A stretch of DNA of 64,000 nt from Rhizobium sp. CC-YZS058 (GCF_034720595.1 NZ_JAYESJ010000001.1:2816001-2880000); one strand, 5' to 3'. Shown: positions 37,721-47,789, counted from the first letter of the stretch. Numbers and translations are program-made. Notes: generated from the sequence alone by a model not told the origin.

Positions 37721-39871
37721 CTAGTTCCCGCGCCCACGCGGCTTGCCGCCGCCCGGTCGGCCGCCAAAGGGCTTGCCGCCCGAAGGCCGCGACCCCGACG
37801 GCTTCGACCCGAACGGCTTGGATCCGGACGGTTTGGACCCGGACGGGCGGCCGCCAAAACTCTTTTCGCCAAAACTCTTGCCCCCCGAAGGCTTGCCGCC
37901 TGCGGGCCGGCCGGAGAGATCCCTGCCGCCGCGCGGAGCCTCAGCACGGTCTCCGAAACTCCTGCCGCCGGAGGGGCGATCGCCGAAGCCACCCTCGCGG
38001 CCGCCGCGGCTGAAGCCGCCCTCGCGACCACCTTTGCCGAAACCGCCCTCGCGGGCGCCCCTGCCGGCGCCGCCCTCACGGTTGCCTCGGCCGAAACCGC
38101 CCTCGTCGCGCGGGGCCGGCGTGCTGGCGCTGATCCATTCGCCTTCGGAATCGACGGTGCGCGCCGCGCGCGGCGTGCGGCGCGGTGGCGCGCGATCCTC
38201 GGTCTTGCGATCGGGATCGAACTTGCGGGCGCCCTTGGTCAGTTGGCCCTCCGCGGTGCGGCCATAGCGCTTGCCGCGCGGCACGCCATCGGTCTGGTCG
38301 CGGCGGATCGGCGCTTCCGCGGCCTCCCCTTCGGCCCGCTTTTCGGAGACAGGCCGTGCGCCGGGCGCCATCCAGACATTGGCGGTGCGCTTGCGCTGCG
38401 CCGGCTGGCGCTTCGGCCGCGCCTCGAACCGCTCTTCGTCCCGCCCACCATCGCGGCCACCCCGGCCGCCGTCGCGGGCATCGCGGCTCTTCCAGCCGGC
38501 ATCCTTGCCGTCGCGGCCTCCCCGGCCGGCATCCCTGCTTTCCCGGCCTCCCCGGCCGGCGTCCGGCCTGGTATCGAGCCGGGCGCGCAGGCGTTCGCGG
38601 CGGTCGCCGTCATCCTCGCGGAAGCTCGAACGCTCGCGGCCGGCGCTGCGGGTCGGCGGCGCATCGGCCTGTTCCTCGGTCACGGCCGGGGAATCGTTGA
38701 AGAGCGGCGCCTCGAAATTGGCCTTGGCTTCCTCGATCAGGCGCGGGCCCAGCTGGTCGCGCAGCATGCGGCCGCGGATTTCCTGCGCCGCGCCTTCCGG
38801 AATTTCGCCGAGCTGGAAGGGCCCGTAGGACACGCGGATCAGACGGTTGACCTCGAGGCCGAGCGCGCCGAGCACATTCTTGATCTCGCGGTTCTTGCCT
38901 TCGCGCAGGCCCATGGTGATCCAGACATTCGAGCCCTGGACCTTGTCGAGCGTCGCTTCGATCGAGCCGTAGAGCACGCCGTCGACGGCGATGCCGTCCT
39001 TCAGCTTGTCGAGGTCCGCCTGTTCGACGGCGCCGTGGGCGCGCACGCGGTAGCGGCGCAGCCAGCCGGTGGAAGGCAGCTCCAGAACCCGCGCCAGACC
39101 GCCGTCATTGGTCAACAGCAGCAGGCCTTCGGTGTTGATGTCGAGGCGGCCGATCGAGAGCACGCGCGGCAGCTCGTCCGGCAGGCGGTCGAACACGGTG
39201 GGCCGCCCCTCCGGATCCGAATTGGTGGTCACCAGCCCGGCAGGCTTGTGATAGAGCCAGAGGCGGGTCCGCTCGATGCCACGGATCGGCTGGCCATCCA
39301 CCTCGATCCGGTCGGACAGCGTGACATTGACGACCGGGGTCTCCAGCACGACGCCGTTCAGCGCCACGCGGCCTTCCATGATCATCCGCTCGATATCGCG
39401 CCGCGAGGCGACCCCGGCGCGCGCCAGGATCTTGGAGATGCGCTGCGGCGCATCCTCGCTGGTGGCGAGCGTCTCGGCCTTGCGGGCCCGGGCCGGCTTG
39501 CCGTCCGCCTTGTCGAAGCGCGGACGCGGTGCCCGCGTCTCATCGCGATCTTCGCGGGCAGCGCCGAACGACCGCGGCGGCCTGGCTGCGCCGGGCTTGC
39601 CTGCGCCGTGCTTGGCGAAATCGGGCTTCGTATCGCGGCTGCGGCCTTCCGAACGGGCCTCGCCCCTGCTCTCGCCGCTCGAACCGGCCCTGGCCTTGCC
39701 AGCGCCGAACTTGCCGGCGCCGAAACTTCCGCCACCGGGCTTGCCGGAGCCGGACGCATTGCGCCCTTCGCCCTTGGGCGCCGAGGAGCGGGAGGGCTTG
39801 AAGCCGGAGGATTTGCTGCCGGTGGGGCGGCCGGATGCGGCGCCGCGCGGGGGCTTGTCTTTGGATGTCAT
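37721..39871 (-). CDS. rluB: RluB/RsuA-family rRNA pseudouridine synthase with very long disordered tails
   Basis: The catalytic core is ordinary: S4 domain (about 142-188, [20 protein letters not shown]) and synthase domain (about 200-375) with the catalytic Asp D244 in [16 protein letters not shown]. The whole protein is 716 residues, against about 290 for E. coli RluB. A 135-residue Gly/Ser/Arg/Lys-rich head and a roughly 330-residue Arg/Gly/Asp-rich tail, ending in short GSKPSG / GGKPFG repeats, make up the rest. Basic disordered tails are common in rhizobial homologues and probably bind RNA. Divergent from tadA with a 73-base gap. Confidence 0.93.
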   Translation of the reverse strand: MTSKDKPPRGAASGRPTGSKSSGFKPSRSSAPKGEGRNASGSGKPGGGSFGAGKFGAGKARAGSSGESRGEARSEGRSRDTKPDFAKHGAGKPGAARPPRSFGAAREDRDETRAPRPRFDKADGKPARARKAETLATSEDAPQRISKILARAGVASRRDIERMIMEGRVALNGVVLETPVVNVTLSDRIEVDGQPIRGIERTRLWLYHKPAGLVTTNSDPEGRPTVFDRLPDELPRVLSIGRLDINTEGLLLLTNDGGLARVLELPSTGWLRRYRVRAHGAVEQADLDKLKDGIAVDGVLYGSIEATLDKVQGSNVWITMGLREGKNREIKNVLGALGLEVNRLIRVSYGPFQLGEIPEGAAQEIRGRMLRDQLGPRLIEEAKANFEAPLFNDSPAVTEEQADAPPTRSAGRERSSFREDDGDRRERLRARLDTRPDAGRGGRESRDAGRGGRDGKDAGWKSRDARDGGRGGRDGGRDEERFEARPKRQPAQRKRTANVWMAPGARPVSEKRAEGEAAEAPIRRDQTDGVPRGKRYGRTAEGQLTKGARKFDPDRKTEDRAPPRRTPRAARTVDSEGEWISASTPAPRDEGGFGRGNREGGAGRGAREGGFGKGGREGGFSRGGREGGFGDRPSGGRSFGDRAEAPRGGRDLSGRPAGGKPSGGKSFGEKSFGGRPSGSKPSGSKPFGSKPSGSRPSGGKPFGGRPGGGKPRGRGN

Positions 39872-39944
39872 TTGTGTTGCCTGCCTTTTCGGCTCTCCTA
39901 TCAGGTCGGGGCCAAAGGGTTAAGAGGAAATCGGCGCGCAAGGG

Positions 39945-40394
39945 ATGGTCGGGACCGGCGGTTACATGGACGTGGCCTTGCGCGAGGCACGCGCGGCCGG
40001 CGCACGGGGCGAAGTCCCGGTGGGCGCGGTCATCGTCGTGGACGGCGCCGTAATCGCGGCCGCCGGCAACCGCACGCGCGAGCGCTCCGACCCGACTGCG
40101 CATGCCGAGGTCGAAGCCATTCGCGCCGCCGCGCAGGCGCTGGGCAGCGAGCGGCTGACCGAGGCGGATCTCTACGTGACGCTGGAACCCTGCGCCATGT
40201 GTGCCGCCGCCATTTCCTTCGCCCGGATCCGACGGCTCTATTACGGCGCCGAGGACGCAAAGGGCGGCGCGGTGGACCACGGCCCCCGCTTCTACCACCA
40301 GCCCACCTGCCATCACGCGCCCGAGGTCTATTCCGGCCTCGGCGAGGTGGAGGCGGCCCGCATCCTCAAGGACTTCTTCGCCGCGCGGCGGTGA
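39945..40394 (+). CDS. tadA: tRNA-specific adenosine deaminase
   Basis: Converts A34 to inosine in tRNA-Arg(ACG). The 149-residue product has the zinc and catalytic motifs HAE (53-55) and PCAMC (Cys 83 and 86) and the substrate loop [17 protein letters not shown] second in-frame ATG at 39966 ([10 protein letters not shown]) is an equally good start. It is convergent with thiG; an intact thiG would end 16 to 23 bases past its stop, but in this sequence the thiG frame stays open right through it. Confidence 0.94.
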   Translation: MVGTGGYMDVALREARAAGARGEVPVGAVIVVDGAVIAAAGNRTRERSDPTAHAEVEAIRAAAQALGSERLTEADLYVTLEPCAMCAAAISFARIRRLYYGAEDAKGGAVDHGPRFYHQPTCHHAPEVYSGLGEVEAARILKDFFAARR

Positions 40395-40410
40395 CCGGGA
40401 CGGCGAACCG

Positions 40411-41198
40411 TCACCCTTCAGGCAAAGAGAGAGCGCCCGGCCGATCACCGGCGTGGACGGCACGGCCATGTCGCGCGGCTCCAGCATGCCGGCGCGGTAG
40501 GCGCAGGCGCCGGCCGCGACCGCCTGGGCAAAGGCTTCGGCCATGGCCGGGGGATCGGCCGCGCCGGCAACGGCAGTGTTGAGCAGCACCGCATCATAAC
40601 CGAGCTCCATCACCGCCGCCGCATGCGAGGGACGCCCGATCCCAGCATCGACGATCAGCACCGTCTCGGGAAAGGCGGCGCGCATGGCTTTGAGCGCAGT
40701 CCAATTCTGCGGCCCCATGGCGCTGCCGATCGGTGCGCACCACGGCATCAGCAGCGCGCAGCCGGCGTTGAGCAGCGTCTCGCCGACACCCAGATCGTCG
40801 GTCGTATAGGGAAAAATCTGAAAGCCATCGGCGGCGAGAACACGGGCCGCCTCGGCGAGCTCGAAGACGTTCGGCGCCAGCGTGTCGTGGTTGCCGATGA
40901 CCTCGAGCTTGATCCAGTTGGTCGCAAACAGCTCGCGCGCCATCTGCGCCGTCAGGATCGCCTCGCGCGCGCTGGTGCATCCGGCCGTATTGGGCAGCAC
41001 GCGCACGCCCAGCTCGCGAATAAGCCCGAGGAATGCGCCGCCCTGCCGCCCGCCGGCCATTTCCCGGCGCAGCGACACGGTGACGATGCCCGTCCCCGAC
41101 CGCCGCACCGCCTCCGAGAGCACGGCCGGCGCCGGATAGCCTGCCGTGCCGAGCAGCAGCCGCGAGGCGATCGTCTCGCCATAGAGCGTGATCGTCAT
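40411..41198 (-). CDS. thiG: Thiazole synthase, with apparent frame disruption at its C-terminus
   Basis: Builds the thiazole phosphate of thiamine from DXP, ThiS-thiocarboxylate and dehydroglycine. From ATG 41198, residues 1-258 are full-length ThiG: GTAGYPAP, the Schiff-base Lys in NWIKLEVIG (K98), [29 protein letters not shown] and the usual end [15 protein letters not shown]. Then, in the tract GCGCTCTCTCTTTGCC, the expected stop is missing and the frame runs open to 39540, antisense to all of tadA. Losing one base in the tract gives a TGA at 40420-40418; gaining one, or losing one CT unit, gives a TGA at 40413-40411. I annotate the conserved part only. The enzyme core is intact, so a functional protein with an aberrant tail is possible. 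Confidence 0.85.
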
Positions 41199-41199
41199 C

Positions 41200-41397
41200 T
41201 CAGCCTCCCTGCATCGGCGAGAGAACCTCGATGCGGTCGCCCGGCCTGAGAGGATGGGCGGCACGCTCTTCGCGGTGGACGAGTTCGCCATTGACGGCGG
41301 TCGCCAGCCAGTCGCCCTCGAAATCAAGTGCGGTGAGCAGCGCGGCCAGGCGGTCGACCGCGCAGTCCACGGTTTCTCCATTCACGGTCAGGATCAT
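41200..41397 (-). CDS. thiS: Sulfur carrier protein ThiS
   Basis: Ubiquitin-fold carrier whose C-terminal GlyGly is thiocarboxylated and donates sulfur to ThiG. The 65-residue product starts [12 protein letters not shown] and ends in GG, as required. ATG at 41397 overlaps the thiO stop (ATGA), and its terminal GGAGG doubles as the ribosome site for thiG one base downstream. Confidence 0.94.
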   Translation of the reverse strand: MILTVNGETVDCAVDRLAALLTALDFEGDWLATAVNGELVHREERAAHPLRPGDRIEVLSPMQGG

Positions 41398-42377
41398 GCC
41401 GTTTTCCTTTCTGTCGTCATGCGGGAAGCGGTCAGGCGCGCCGCAAGCTCCAGGGCGAGTGCCGGGGCAAGCAGGAAGCCGTGGCGATACATGCCGGCCA
41501 GCGCAAAGCCCTCGGCCGTTTCGACCAGGCGCGGCACATTGTCGGGAAAGGCCGGGCGCACGCCGGTGCCGGTCTCCACGATCCGCGCTTCGGCAAGGGC
41601 GGGATGCAGCGCATAGGCAGCGTTCAGCAGTTCCATCATCGAGCGGACGGACACAGGGCCGGCATCCTCGGTCTCGATCATCGTCGCGCCGACCATGAGG
41701 CGGCTCCCGCCGCGCGGCACCAGATAAAGGGGATGACGCGGATGGAGGAGGCGGACGGGGCGGGACAGGGTGATGTCGCGGGTTTCGAGGATCAGCATTT
41801 CCCCGCGGACACCGCGCAGCCCGGCGATCCCGCCGATGGCATCCGGTCCCCGGCAATCGACCACGACCTCGTCCTTTCCGCCCGGCAAGGCCTCCTGACC
41901 GAAGAGAAAGCGGACGCCCTGTCGCAGGGCGGCATCGTGGAGCCCCTGCAGCGCCTTGCGCGGATCGAGATGCGCCTCGGTCTCGAAGAAGAGGCCCGTA
42001 TCGAAGCGATGGCCGAGATCGGGCTCCAGCGCCGCGATTGCCGCAGCCTCCACCCGGCGATGGCCTGTGGTCCGCGCAGCGAACCGGGCAAGATCTGCCC
42101 GGTCGCGCGGGTGGCTGAGGACGAGCGTGCCACGCTGCGTGACCGAACCGGGCACTGCCGCTTCCCACCAGGCGGCGGCCGTGCGGCCACGCTCCACCAC
42201 GCTCGGGTCCGCCACCTCCCCTTCGCAGAACGGCGCCAGCATGCCGCCGGCCCAATGCGAGGCGCCGAGGCCGATGGCGGGACGACGCTCGACCACCGTC
42301 ACGTGAAGTCCGTGACGCGCCAGCTCCAGCGCCGCAGCCAGGCCGGCGACGCCCGCACCCCGAACGACGACGCTCAT
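41394..42377 (-). CDS. thiO: Glycine oxidase / FAD-dependent thiamine biosynthesis protein ThiO
   Basis: Flavoenzyme that oxidises glycine to dehydroglycine for thiazole formation. The 327-residue product (ATG at 42377, MSVVVRGAGVAGLAAAL) has the FAD dinucleotide motif GAGVAG, the SHWAGGMLAPFCE segment and a C-terminal YRHGFLLAPALA segment. It heads thiO-thiS-thiG with ATGA coupling to thiS. The frame continues upstream to 42593 with no similarity. The riboswitch upstream explains regulation by thiamine pyrophosphate. Confidence 0.9.
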   Translation of the reverse strand: MSVVVRGAGVAGLAAALELARHGLHVTVVERRPAIGLGASHWAGGMLAPFCEGEVADPSVVERGRTAAAWWEAAVPGSVTQRGTLVLSHPRDRADLARFAARTTGHRRVEAAAIAALEPDLGHRFDTGLFFETEAHLDPRKALQGLHDAALRQGVRFLFGQEALPGGKDEVVVDCRGPDAIGGIAGLRGVRGEMLILETRDITLSRPVRLLHPRHPLYLVPRGGSRLMVGATMIETEDAGPVSVRSMMELLNAAYALHPALAEARIVETGTGVRPAFPDNVPRLVETAEGFALAGMYRHGFLLAPALALELAARLTASRMTTERKTA

Positions 42378-42591
42378 GGCTTTTGCCTGCGAGAGACGGC
42401 CAGAGCCGGCCATCCTGCGACAGCGAGAGGAAGGACGGGAAGCGGGCAAGCAGGGTGCGATGGCTCGTTCGATCGCGGCATCATCGTCAGGCGCATGGTG
42501 CAGGCTCCGACCAAAAGGAGACCCGTTCCTGCCGCAAGAGGATGATACCACGAAGGCGGCACGCGCTGCGCGCTCGGCCCGAGATGGCTGC

Positions 42592-42690
42592 ACCGTCCCT
42601 CCGCCAGCATGAACTGGATCAGGTTCAACGGGTCACTGCGCGCTCAGGCAGTTTCTCAGCCCCCTGCCGGGGCTCCCCTGGTGATGGGGG
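42592..42690 (-). promoter_or_regulatory. TPP riboswitch (THI element)
   Basis: Read on the minus strand, the aptamer landmarks are in order: AGGGGAGCCCCGGCAGGGGG, GGGCTGAGAAACTGCC, then TGACCCGTTGAACCTGATCC followed by AGTTCATGCTGGCGGAGGGA. CTGAGA and GAACCTGATC are the pyrimidine- and pyrophosphate-contact elements. It sits about 215 bases before thiO; the intervening stretch would hold the expression platform and shows no thiC. Outer boundaries are approximate. The further 142 bases up to the acetyltransferase gene hold nothing I recognise. Confidence 0.93.
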
Positions 42691-42832
42691 AAGACTGCCC
42701 GAGCGAGCGGGAGGATGTCAAGATCGTGGTGAGACGGCCGCAGGGGAACCGCGTGAGCGCGGCCGCAAGAGGCCTGAAGACAGGAGGCGACCAAAAGGCC
42801 GCGGCACCGGCGTCGAGACGATGATCCCTCGC

Positions 42833-43369
42833 TCAGCCTTCAGCGAAATCCTTCAGCGCCTGGCCGTCGAGCCGGTAGCGGATCCATTCCCTCTGGGGGG
42901 CGGCGCCGATGGCGTTGTAGGCGCGGATGGCGGGTTCGTTCCAGTCGAGCACGCTCCACTCGAAACGGCCACAGCCTTCGGCGACCGCGATGCGGGCGAG
43001 TTCGCGCAGCATCAGGCGGCCGGCGCCGGCGCCGCGCGCTTCGGGCGTGACATAGAGGTCTTCGAGATAGAGACCGTTGCGGGCGAGCCAGGTGGAATAG
43101 CTGAAGAACCAGACGGCAAAGCCGATCGGCTCCGCCTGTCCGGGAGATTGCTCGTTCCCTGCCGGCGCGGCATCGCAAAGCCGCTCGCAGATGAGCGCCT
43201 GCGTGATCGAGCCTTCGCCGAAGATCGACTGGGTGACGCTGTCGAGCGTCGCCTCGACCTCGTGCAACGCGCGCTCATACTCGGCAAGTTCCCGAACGAA
43301 GCGCAGGATGGTCGGTGCGTCCGCAGGGGTCGCGCGGCGCAGGCGCAGGCAAGACGGTGATGAAGTCAT
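42833..43369 (-). CDS. GNAT-family N-acetyltransferase, diamine acetyltransferase-like
   Basis: Acetyl-CoA dependent acetyltransferase, 178 residues. The acetyl-CoA site is in LYLEDLYVTPEARGAGAGRLMLREL, and the C-terminal WSVLDWNEPAIRAYNAIGA is typical of the spermidine/diamine acetyltransferase branch. It begins four bases after the stop of an upstream lipoprotein gene and so belongs to the ileS transcription unit. Substrate not determined. Confidence 0.87.
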   Translation of the reverse strand: MTSSPSCLRLRRATPADAPTILRFVRELAEYERALHEVEATLDSVTQSIFGEGSITQALICERLCDAAPAGNEQSPGQAEPIGFAVWFFSYSTWLARNGLYLEDLYVTPEARGAGAGRLMLRELARIAVAEGCGRFEWSVLDWNEPAIRAYNAIGAAPQREWIRYRLDGQALKDFAEG

Positions 43370-43373
43370 GCGC

Positions 43374-43988
43374 TTAGAAAATCTGCCACCACTGCTTGCC
43401 GCTGCCTTGGATCTGCGCGGCCTTCTTGCGCTCGCGCTCCTTCTGCTGCTCCGGCTCGCCGAGATCGGCCATGGCCTCTTCCGGCACCTGGCGATAGGCG
43501 AGCGGCGGATCCGACAGCGACCGACGCTGGTCGGAATAGGCGCCCATCTGCAGGCGGCGGGCTTCGCGATAGGCCTCCGTCTGTTCAGCCGCCGTCAGCT
43601 GGCGGCCATTGGCCGAGGCCTTGGCGAGCGGCGATACATAGCCGGGCGTATTCTTGTTGGCGTCTGCCTCTTCGCGCAGGCGCTGGCGCGTTTCCTCCGG
43701 GCTTTCCACCCAGGCCGGATTGTCGGCCACGGCCGATTTCTGCGGCGCGACGAGGGCGACGCGCTCCTGGGCCGGCGGCAGGACAAGGCCGGGCCGCGGC
43801 TGGTATTTCAGGTTTTTCGGCGCGCCCGACTCCATGCTGACCGAAGAGCCGATGTCGTCCATCAGCTGCTCGCCGGCGGTCTTGTCCGTTCCGTAGGTTG
43901 GGCCACCGATGCAGCCTGTGAGGGTCAGGCCCGCGACGAGAACCGCGACGAGGCCGGCACCGGCCCGAAACTGTCGTGTCATACGCAT
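43374..43988 (-). CDS. Predicted outer-membrane lipoprotein, unknown function
   Basis: The 204-residue product begins MRMTRQFRAGAGLVAVLVAG with lipobox LTGC (Cys 26), so the mature protein is lipid anchored. The remainder is polar, with a Pro-rich middle (PRPGLVLPPAQERVALV) and a charged helical C-terminal half. I recognise it only as the lipoprotein that follows ileS in rhizobia. It lies 188 bases after ileS. Confidence 0.8.
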   Translation of the reverse strand: MRMTRQFRAGAGLVAVLVAGLTLTGCIGGPTYGTDKTAGEQLMDDIGSSVSMESGAPKNLKYQPRPGLVLPPAQERVALVAPQKSAVADNPAWVESPEETRQRLREEADANKNTPGYVSPLAKASANGRQLTAAEQTEAYREARRLQMGAYSDQRRSLSDPPLAYRQVPEEAMADLGEPEQQKERERKKAAQIQGSGKQWWQIF

Positions 43989-44176
43989 GAAATCCTTCCA
44001 GCCAAGCCTTCTGCCCAGTGCCCCTTGCCCCGAGCCCCTTGCCCGCGGACCACGCGCGCCCCGCCTGTCCGCTCTCGTCCCCTTGGCGGAGAAATCCGCC
44101 GAATTTCAGGCAGATCTACCGGATTATGCGCAGGAGCGCAATTGACCCGGCAGAGCTGCCGCTGATCACGGCGCCC

Positions 44177-47100
44177 TCAGGCGCCGTAGCCGAGCTCGCG
44201 CAGCGCCGCCGCATCGCGGGCCGAGACATCGGGGAACGCCGGATCGCTGCCGACATCGGTCGTCACCTTCCAGGAGCGGGCGCATTTGGTGCCTGCCGCC
44301 AGCGTCGGCTCGACGGCGACCGTCGGCACATCCTCCAGTCGGAAGGCCGCCTGCGGACCCTGTCCCGCCAGCACGGTGATGCCGGAGGTGATGCAGATCT
44401 CGGCGAAATCGAGGCCATCGAGGGCCGAAAGCAGCGCCGGATCGTCGATGTGAACAGTCGGTGCGGCCTCGAGCGAGGCGCCGATGCGCTTGTCCTTGCG
44501 CTCGATCTCCAGCGCGCCGGTGACGGCGCGCCGCACGGTGCGCACCTTGCGCCAGGTCTCGGCCACCGCCTCGTTCCGCCACTCGGCCGGAATGGCCGGG
44601 AACTGTTCGAGATGAACGGACACGGCAGAGGGGTCGCGCGAGAGCCAGGCTTCCTCGGTCGTGAACGGGATCATCGGCGCGAACCACAGCACCAGGCAAT
44701 CGAAGAGCTTGCGGATGACGTGGAGCGCCGCACGCCGCTTGAGGCTCGATGGCGCCTCGCAATAGAGCGTGTCCTTGCGGATGTCGAAATAGAAGGCGGA
44801 CAGCTCGACATTGGCGAAATCGGTCAGCGCCCGGGTGATGCGCTTGAAGTCGAAGTCGTCATAGGCCTTGCGCACCAGCTCGTCGAGCTCGGCGAGGCGA
44901 TGCAGCATCAGCTTTTCGAGATCCGGCAGATCGGCATAGGCGATCTCCTCGCCCGTGTCGTGGGCGAGCGTGCCGAGCATCCAGCGCAGCGTGTTGCGGA
45001 TCTTCCGGTAGGCGTCGATGTTGGTCTGGATGATCGTCTTGCCGACGCGAAGGTCTTCGGCATAGTCCGAGCTCATGACCCACAGGCGCAGGATATCGGC
45101 GCCGGCATCCTTCATCACGTCCTGGGGCGCGGTCACATTGCCCTTGGACTTCGACATCTTCTCCCCCTTCTCGTCCATGATGAAGCCGTGGGTGACGACG
45201 GCATCATAGGGCGCGCGGCCGCGCGTCGCGCAGCTTTCGAGAAGCGAGGAATGGAACCAGCCGCGATGCTGGTCGGAGCCTTCCAGATAGACATCCGCCG
45301 GCCATTTGAGATCCGGGCGGTCTTCGAGCGTGAAGGTGTGGGTCGAGCCCGAATCGAACCAGACGTCGAGAATATCGGTGACCATCTGCCAGCGGTCGCC
45401 GTCATGGCCATTGCCGAGGAAACGCTCCTTGGCGCCGGCCGCGAACCAGGCATCGGCGCCTTCCTTCTCGAAGGCCTCCAGGATGCGGCCGTTGACCTCC
45501 TCGTCCTTCAGGACCTCGCCGTCCTTGTCGGCGAAGACGCAGATCGGCACGCCCCAGGCCCTTTGACGGGACAAGACCCAGTCCGGCCGCTGCTCGATCA
45601 TCGCGCGCAGCCGGTTCTGGCCGCCGGCGGGGACGAAGCGGGTCTCGTCGATGGCGGAGAGCGCGCGCGAACGCAGCGTCGTGCCGTCGCTAAGCGTCTT
45701 GTCCATAAAGACGAACCATTGCGGCGTGTTGCGGAAGATGACCGGCTTCTTCGAGCGCCAGGAATGCGGGTAATCGTGCTTGATGCGGCCGCGCGCGAAC
45801 AGCGTGTTGGCGGCGATCAGCGCCTCGGTGACACGCTTGTTGGCATCGCCCTTCTTGCCGTTGTCGTCGAGCACGCGGGCCGCGCCCCCTTCCGCCGAGG
45901 GGCCGAAGCCCGGCGCCTCGTCGGTGTAGAAGCCGGCATCGTCGACCGGGAACGGGATCTTCGTCTCGATGCCGCGGGCCTCCAGCGCCCGCACATTCGC
46001 CATCCAGGCCTCGAAGTCCTCGCGGCCATGGCTGGGTGCGGTATGCACGAAGCCGGTGCCGGCATCGTCGGTGACATGGTCACCGTCGAGCAGCGGCACG
46101 GCGAAGGTATAGCCGAGATCGGCGAGCGGGTGGGCGCAGGTGATGGCAGCGAGTTCGCCGGCCTCGACCGTCCGCAGCCGCCTGTATTCGAGCTTGGCCT
46201 TGGCGAAGGCCTCGCCGGCCAGCTTATCCGCAAAGATCAGCTTTTCGCCGGGCTGGGGACCAAAGTCGTTGGTGGCCGCTGTGACCTCATAGAGGCCGTA
46301 GGAGATGCGCGCCGAATAGGAGATCGCCCGGTTGCCGGGGATGGTCCAGGGGGTCGTGGTCCAGATGACGACGGACGCGCCAGTGAGACTGGAAGGCGAC
46401 AGCGTTTCCAGTTCGACCTTTGGATCCGGGAGACCATTCTGCTCATCAAGCTCTCCTGCCGAATACCAACGCGCTTCAGCGTTCTTCAACAAGCGGGAAT
46501 TGGTATCTACCGCCACGGGAAACTTCACCCAGATCGTGTCGCTCTCGACCTCGTGATACTCCACCTCCGCTTCGGCCAGCGCGGTGCGTTCCACCACCGA
46601 CCACATGATCGGCTTGGAGCCACGATAGAGCTGGCCGCTCATGGCGAGCTTCAACAGCTCGCCGGCGATGCGGCTCTCGGCGTGGAAGTTCATGGTCGTA
46701 TAAGGATGGTCGAAATCGCCCTCGATGCCGAGACGGCGGAATTCTTCCGACTGGATGTCGATCCAGCCCTGGGCAAACTCGCGGCATTCCTTGCGGAATT
46801 CGTTGATCGGGACCTCGTTCTTGTCCTTGCCGCGGGCGCGATAGGCCTCCTCGATCTTCCACTCGATCGGCAGGCCGTGGCAGTCCCAGCCGGGAACGTA
46901 ATTGGCGTCGCGCCCGCGCATCTGGAAGGAACGGGTGATGACGTCCTTCAGCACCTTGTTCAGCGCATGGCCGATATGGATATTGCCGTTCGCATAGGGC
47001 GGGCCGTCATGCAGCACGAACTTGTCGCGGCCGGCGGCGGAGGCGCGCAGCTGCTTGTAGAGGTCCATCTCTCTCCAGCGCCGGGCGATCTCCGGCTCCT

Positions 47101-47182
47101 TCTGCGGCAGGCCGGCGCGCATCGGGAATTCGGTTTCGGGCAGATAGAGGGTCTTCGAATAGTCGATCTTTTCGGCGGTCAT
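44177..47182 (-). CDS. ileS: Isoleucyl-tRNA synthetase with an in-frame insert
   Basis: Class I aminoacyl-tRNA synthetase, 1001 residues. HIGH motif at 69-72 in [20 protein letters not shown] in [10 protein letters not shown] (about residue 677), editing-domain segment [16 protein letters not shown]. Residues about 225-263 (from [15 protein letters not shown] to [10 protein letters not shown]) fall just before that segment, where related enzymes go nearly straight from WVKFPV to GASVVIW; this roughly 39-residue stretch makes the protein longer than the 960-970 I expect, and its DNA is less GC-rich and contains a hairpin. The frame is open throughout, so the gene is presumably functional. Confidence 0.95.
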   Translation of the reverse strand: MTAEKIDYSKTLYLPETEFPMRAGLPQKEPEIARRWREMDLYKQLRASAAGRDKFVLHDGPPYANGNIHIGHALNKVLKDVITRSFQMRGRDANYVPGWDCHGLPIEWKIEEAYRARGKDKNEVPINEFRKECREFAQGWIDIQSEEFRRLGIEGDFDHPYTTMNFHAESRIAGELLKLAMSGQLYRGSKPIMWSVVERTALAEAEVEYHEVESDTIWVKFPVAVDTNSRLLKNAEARWYSAGELDEQNGLPDPKVELETLSPSSLTGASVVIWTTTPWTIPGNRAISYSARISYGLYEVTAATNDFGPQPGEKLIFADKLAGEAFAKAKLEYRRLRTVEAGELAAITCAHPLADLGYTFAVPLLDGDHVTDDAGTGFVHTAPSHGREDFEAWMANVRALEARGIETKIPFPVDDAGFYTDEAPGFGPSAEGGAARVLDDNGKKGDANKRVTEALIAANTLFARGRIKHDYPHSWRSKKPVIFRNTPQWFVFMDKTLSDGTTLRSRALSAIDETRFVPAGGQNRLRAMIEQRPDWVLSRQRAWGVPICVFADKDGEVLKDEEVNGRILEAFEKEGADAWFAAGAKERFLGNGHDGDRWQMVTDILDVWFDSGSTHTFTLEDRPDLKWPADVYLEGSDQHRGWFHSSLLESCATRGRAPYDAVVTHGFIMDEKGEKMSKSKGNVTAPQDVMKDAGADILRLWVMSSDYAEDLRVGKTIIQTNIDAYRKIRNTLRWMLGTLAHDTGEEIAYADLPDLEKLMLHRLAELDELVRKAYDDFDFKRITRALTDFANVELSAFYFDIRKDTLYCEAPSSLKRRAALHVIRKLFDCLVLWFAPMIPFTTEEAWLSRDPSAVSVHLEQFPAIPAEWRNEAVAETWRKVRTVRRAVTGALEIERKDKRIGASLEAAPTVHIDDPALLSALDGLDFAEICITSGITVLAGQGPQAAFRLEDVPTVAVEPTLAAGTKCARSWKVTTDVGSDPAFPDVSARDAAALRELGYGA
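46463..46506. repeat. Inverted repeat inside the ileS insert
   Basis: ATACCAA (46463-46469) and TTGGTAT (46500-46506) are perfect complements; an inner CGCTT/AAGCG pair (46472-46476 and 46491-46495) extends the hairpin. It lies within the additional coding segment (about 46394-46510) of ileS. Confidence 0.65.
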
Positions 47183-47537
47183 CGGTCACATCGTCTCTGG
47201 CGCGCGGTGCGCGCATGCGGTCAAGGGAGTGAAGCGGCGCGCTTGGGTCCAGCGCTCGCCCCGCGCAAAATCCCGGACCCTCCCGTCGGCACGCTAGCCG
47301 GCGCGGAAGGCCGGGCCGGTAATTCGAAAACGGCAAACGGCGGGACTGGACATCGTGCCGGCTCTGTAAGGGGTTTTGGGGCCGAAAGGAAGGGGGAGTC
47401 TGGCCGACATCGCTCCCTGCTCACTCGCGGCTCGATCCGGCGCGGAGGAGGCAAAAGCCTTCGCCTTTCGCCCGAACGCGAATTTCGCTAAACTCGGGCC
47501 GGAAGCGGCTCCCGATGTCGGCGGGTTGGAGAACAGG
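47183..47537. other. Divergent intergenic region, ileS / toxin-antitoxin module
   Basis: A 355-base region between the ileS start (minus) and the antitoxin-like gene (plus). Promoters for both must lie here; I cannot define either. No further gene is supported, although the plus frame of the antitoxin is open back to 47376. Confidence 0.5.
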
Positions 47538-47789
47538 ATGCAGAAGCGGACATTCTTCGTCAGGGCTGTGTGGGATGATGAGGCTCAGGTTTTCTACACC
47601 GAGAGCGATATCATCGGACTGCATGCGGAAGCCGCGGATCTTCAATCGCTGGAGGCTGTGGTTACCGAAGTCGCGGGCGATCTGATCGTCGCCAACCATC
47701 TTTCCGAGGCCGAACTCGCATCGATGCCGATGAAAAGCCTGATCCCGACCATTTTCTGGCATCATCCGATCTTGCCGGCTGCGGCCTGA
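47538..47789 (+). CDS. DUF1902 protein, HicB-like antitoxin
   Basis: An 83-residue protein (ATG at 47538, with GGAGAACAGG in front) that begins MQKRTFFVRAVWDDEAQVFY followed by TESDIIGLHAEA, the partial HicB fold known as DUF1902. It is followed with TGATG overlap by a HicA-type gene, the standard layout of an antitoxin-first toxin-antitoxin pair. It has no obvious DNA-binding domain, so repression of its own promoter would need a partner or a different mode. Confidence 0.82.
   Translation: MQKRTFFVRAVWDDEAQVFYTESDIIGLHAEAADLQSLEAVVTEVAGDLIVANHLSEAELASMPMKSLIPTIFWHHPILPAAA

Noticed and set aside
36992..40582. 1196-codon plus-strand open frame across rsmD, rluB and tadA
   Set aside because: Extremely Ala/Arg-rich shadow of three well-supported genes; only its frame partner tadA and the minus-strand genes show family motifs.
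42374..42628. 84-codon minus-strand frame starting inside the TPP riboswitch
   Set aside because: It begins within the aptamer, has no ribosome site or similarity, and overlaps the thiO start.
43374..43988. Signal peptidase LspA next to ileS
   Set aside because: lspA often follows ileS, but this product is a lipoprotein itself with one lipobox and no four-helix peptidase fold.
44018..47491. 1157-codon plus-strand open frame over ileS
   Set aside because: Mirror of the ileS coding pattern, no domain features.
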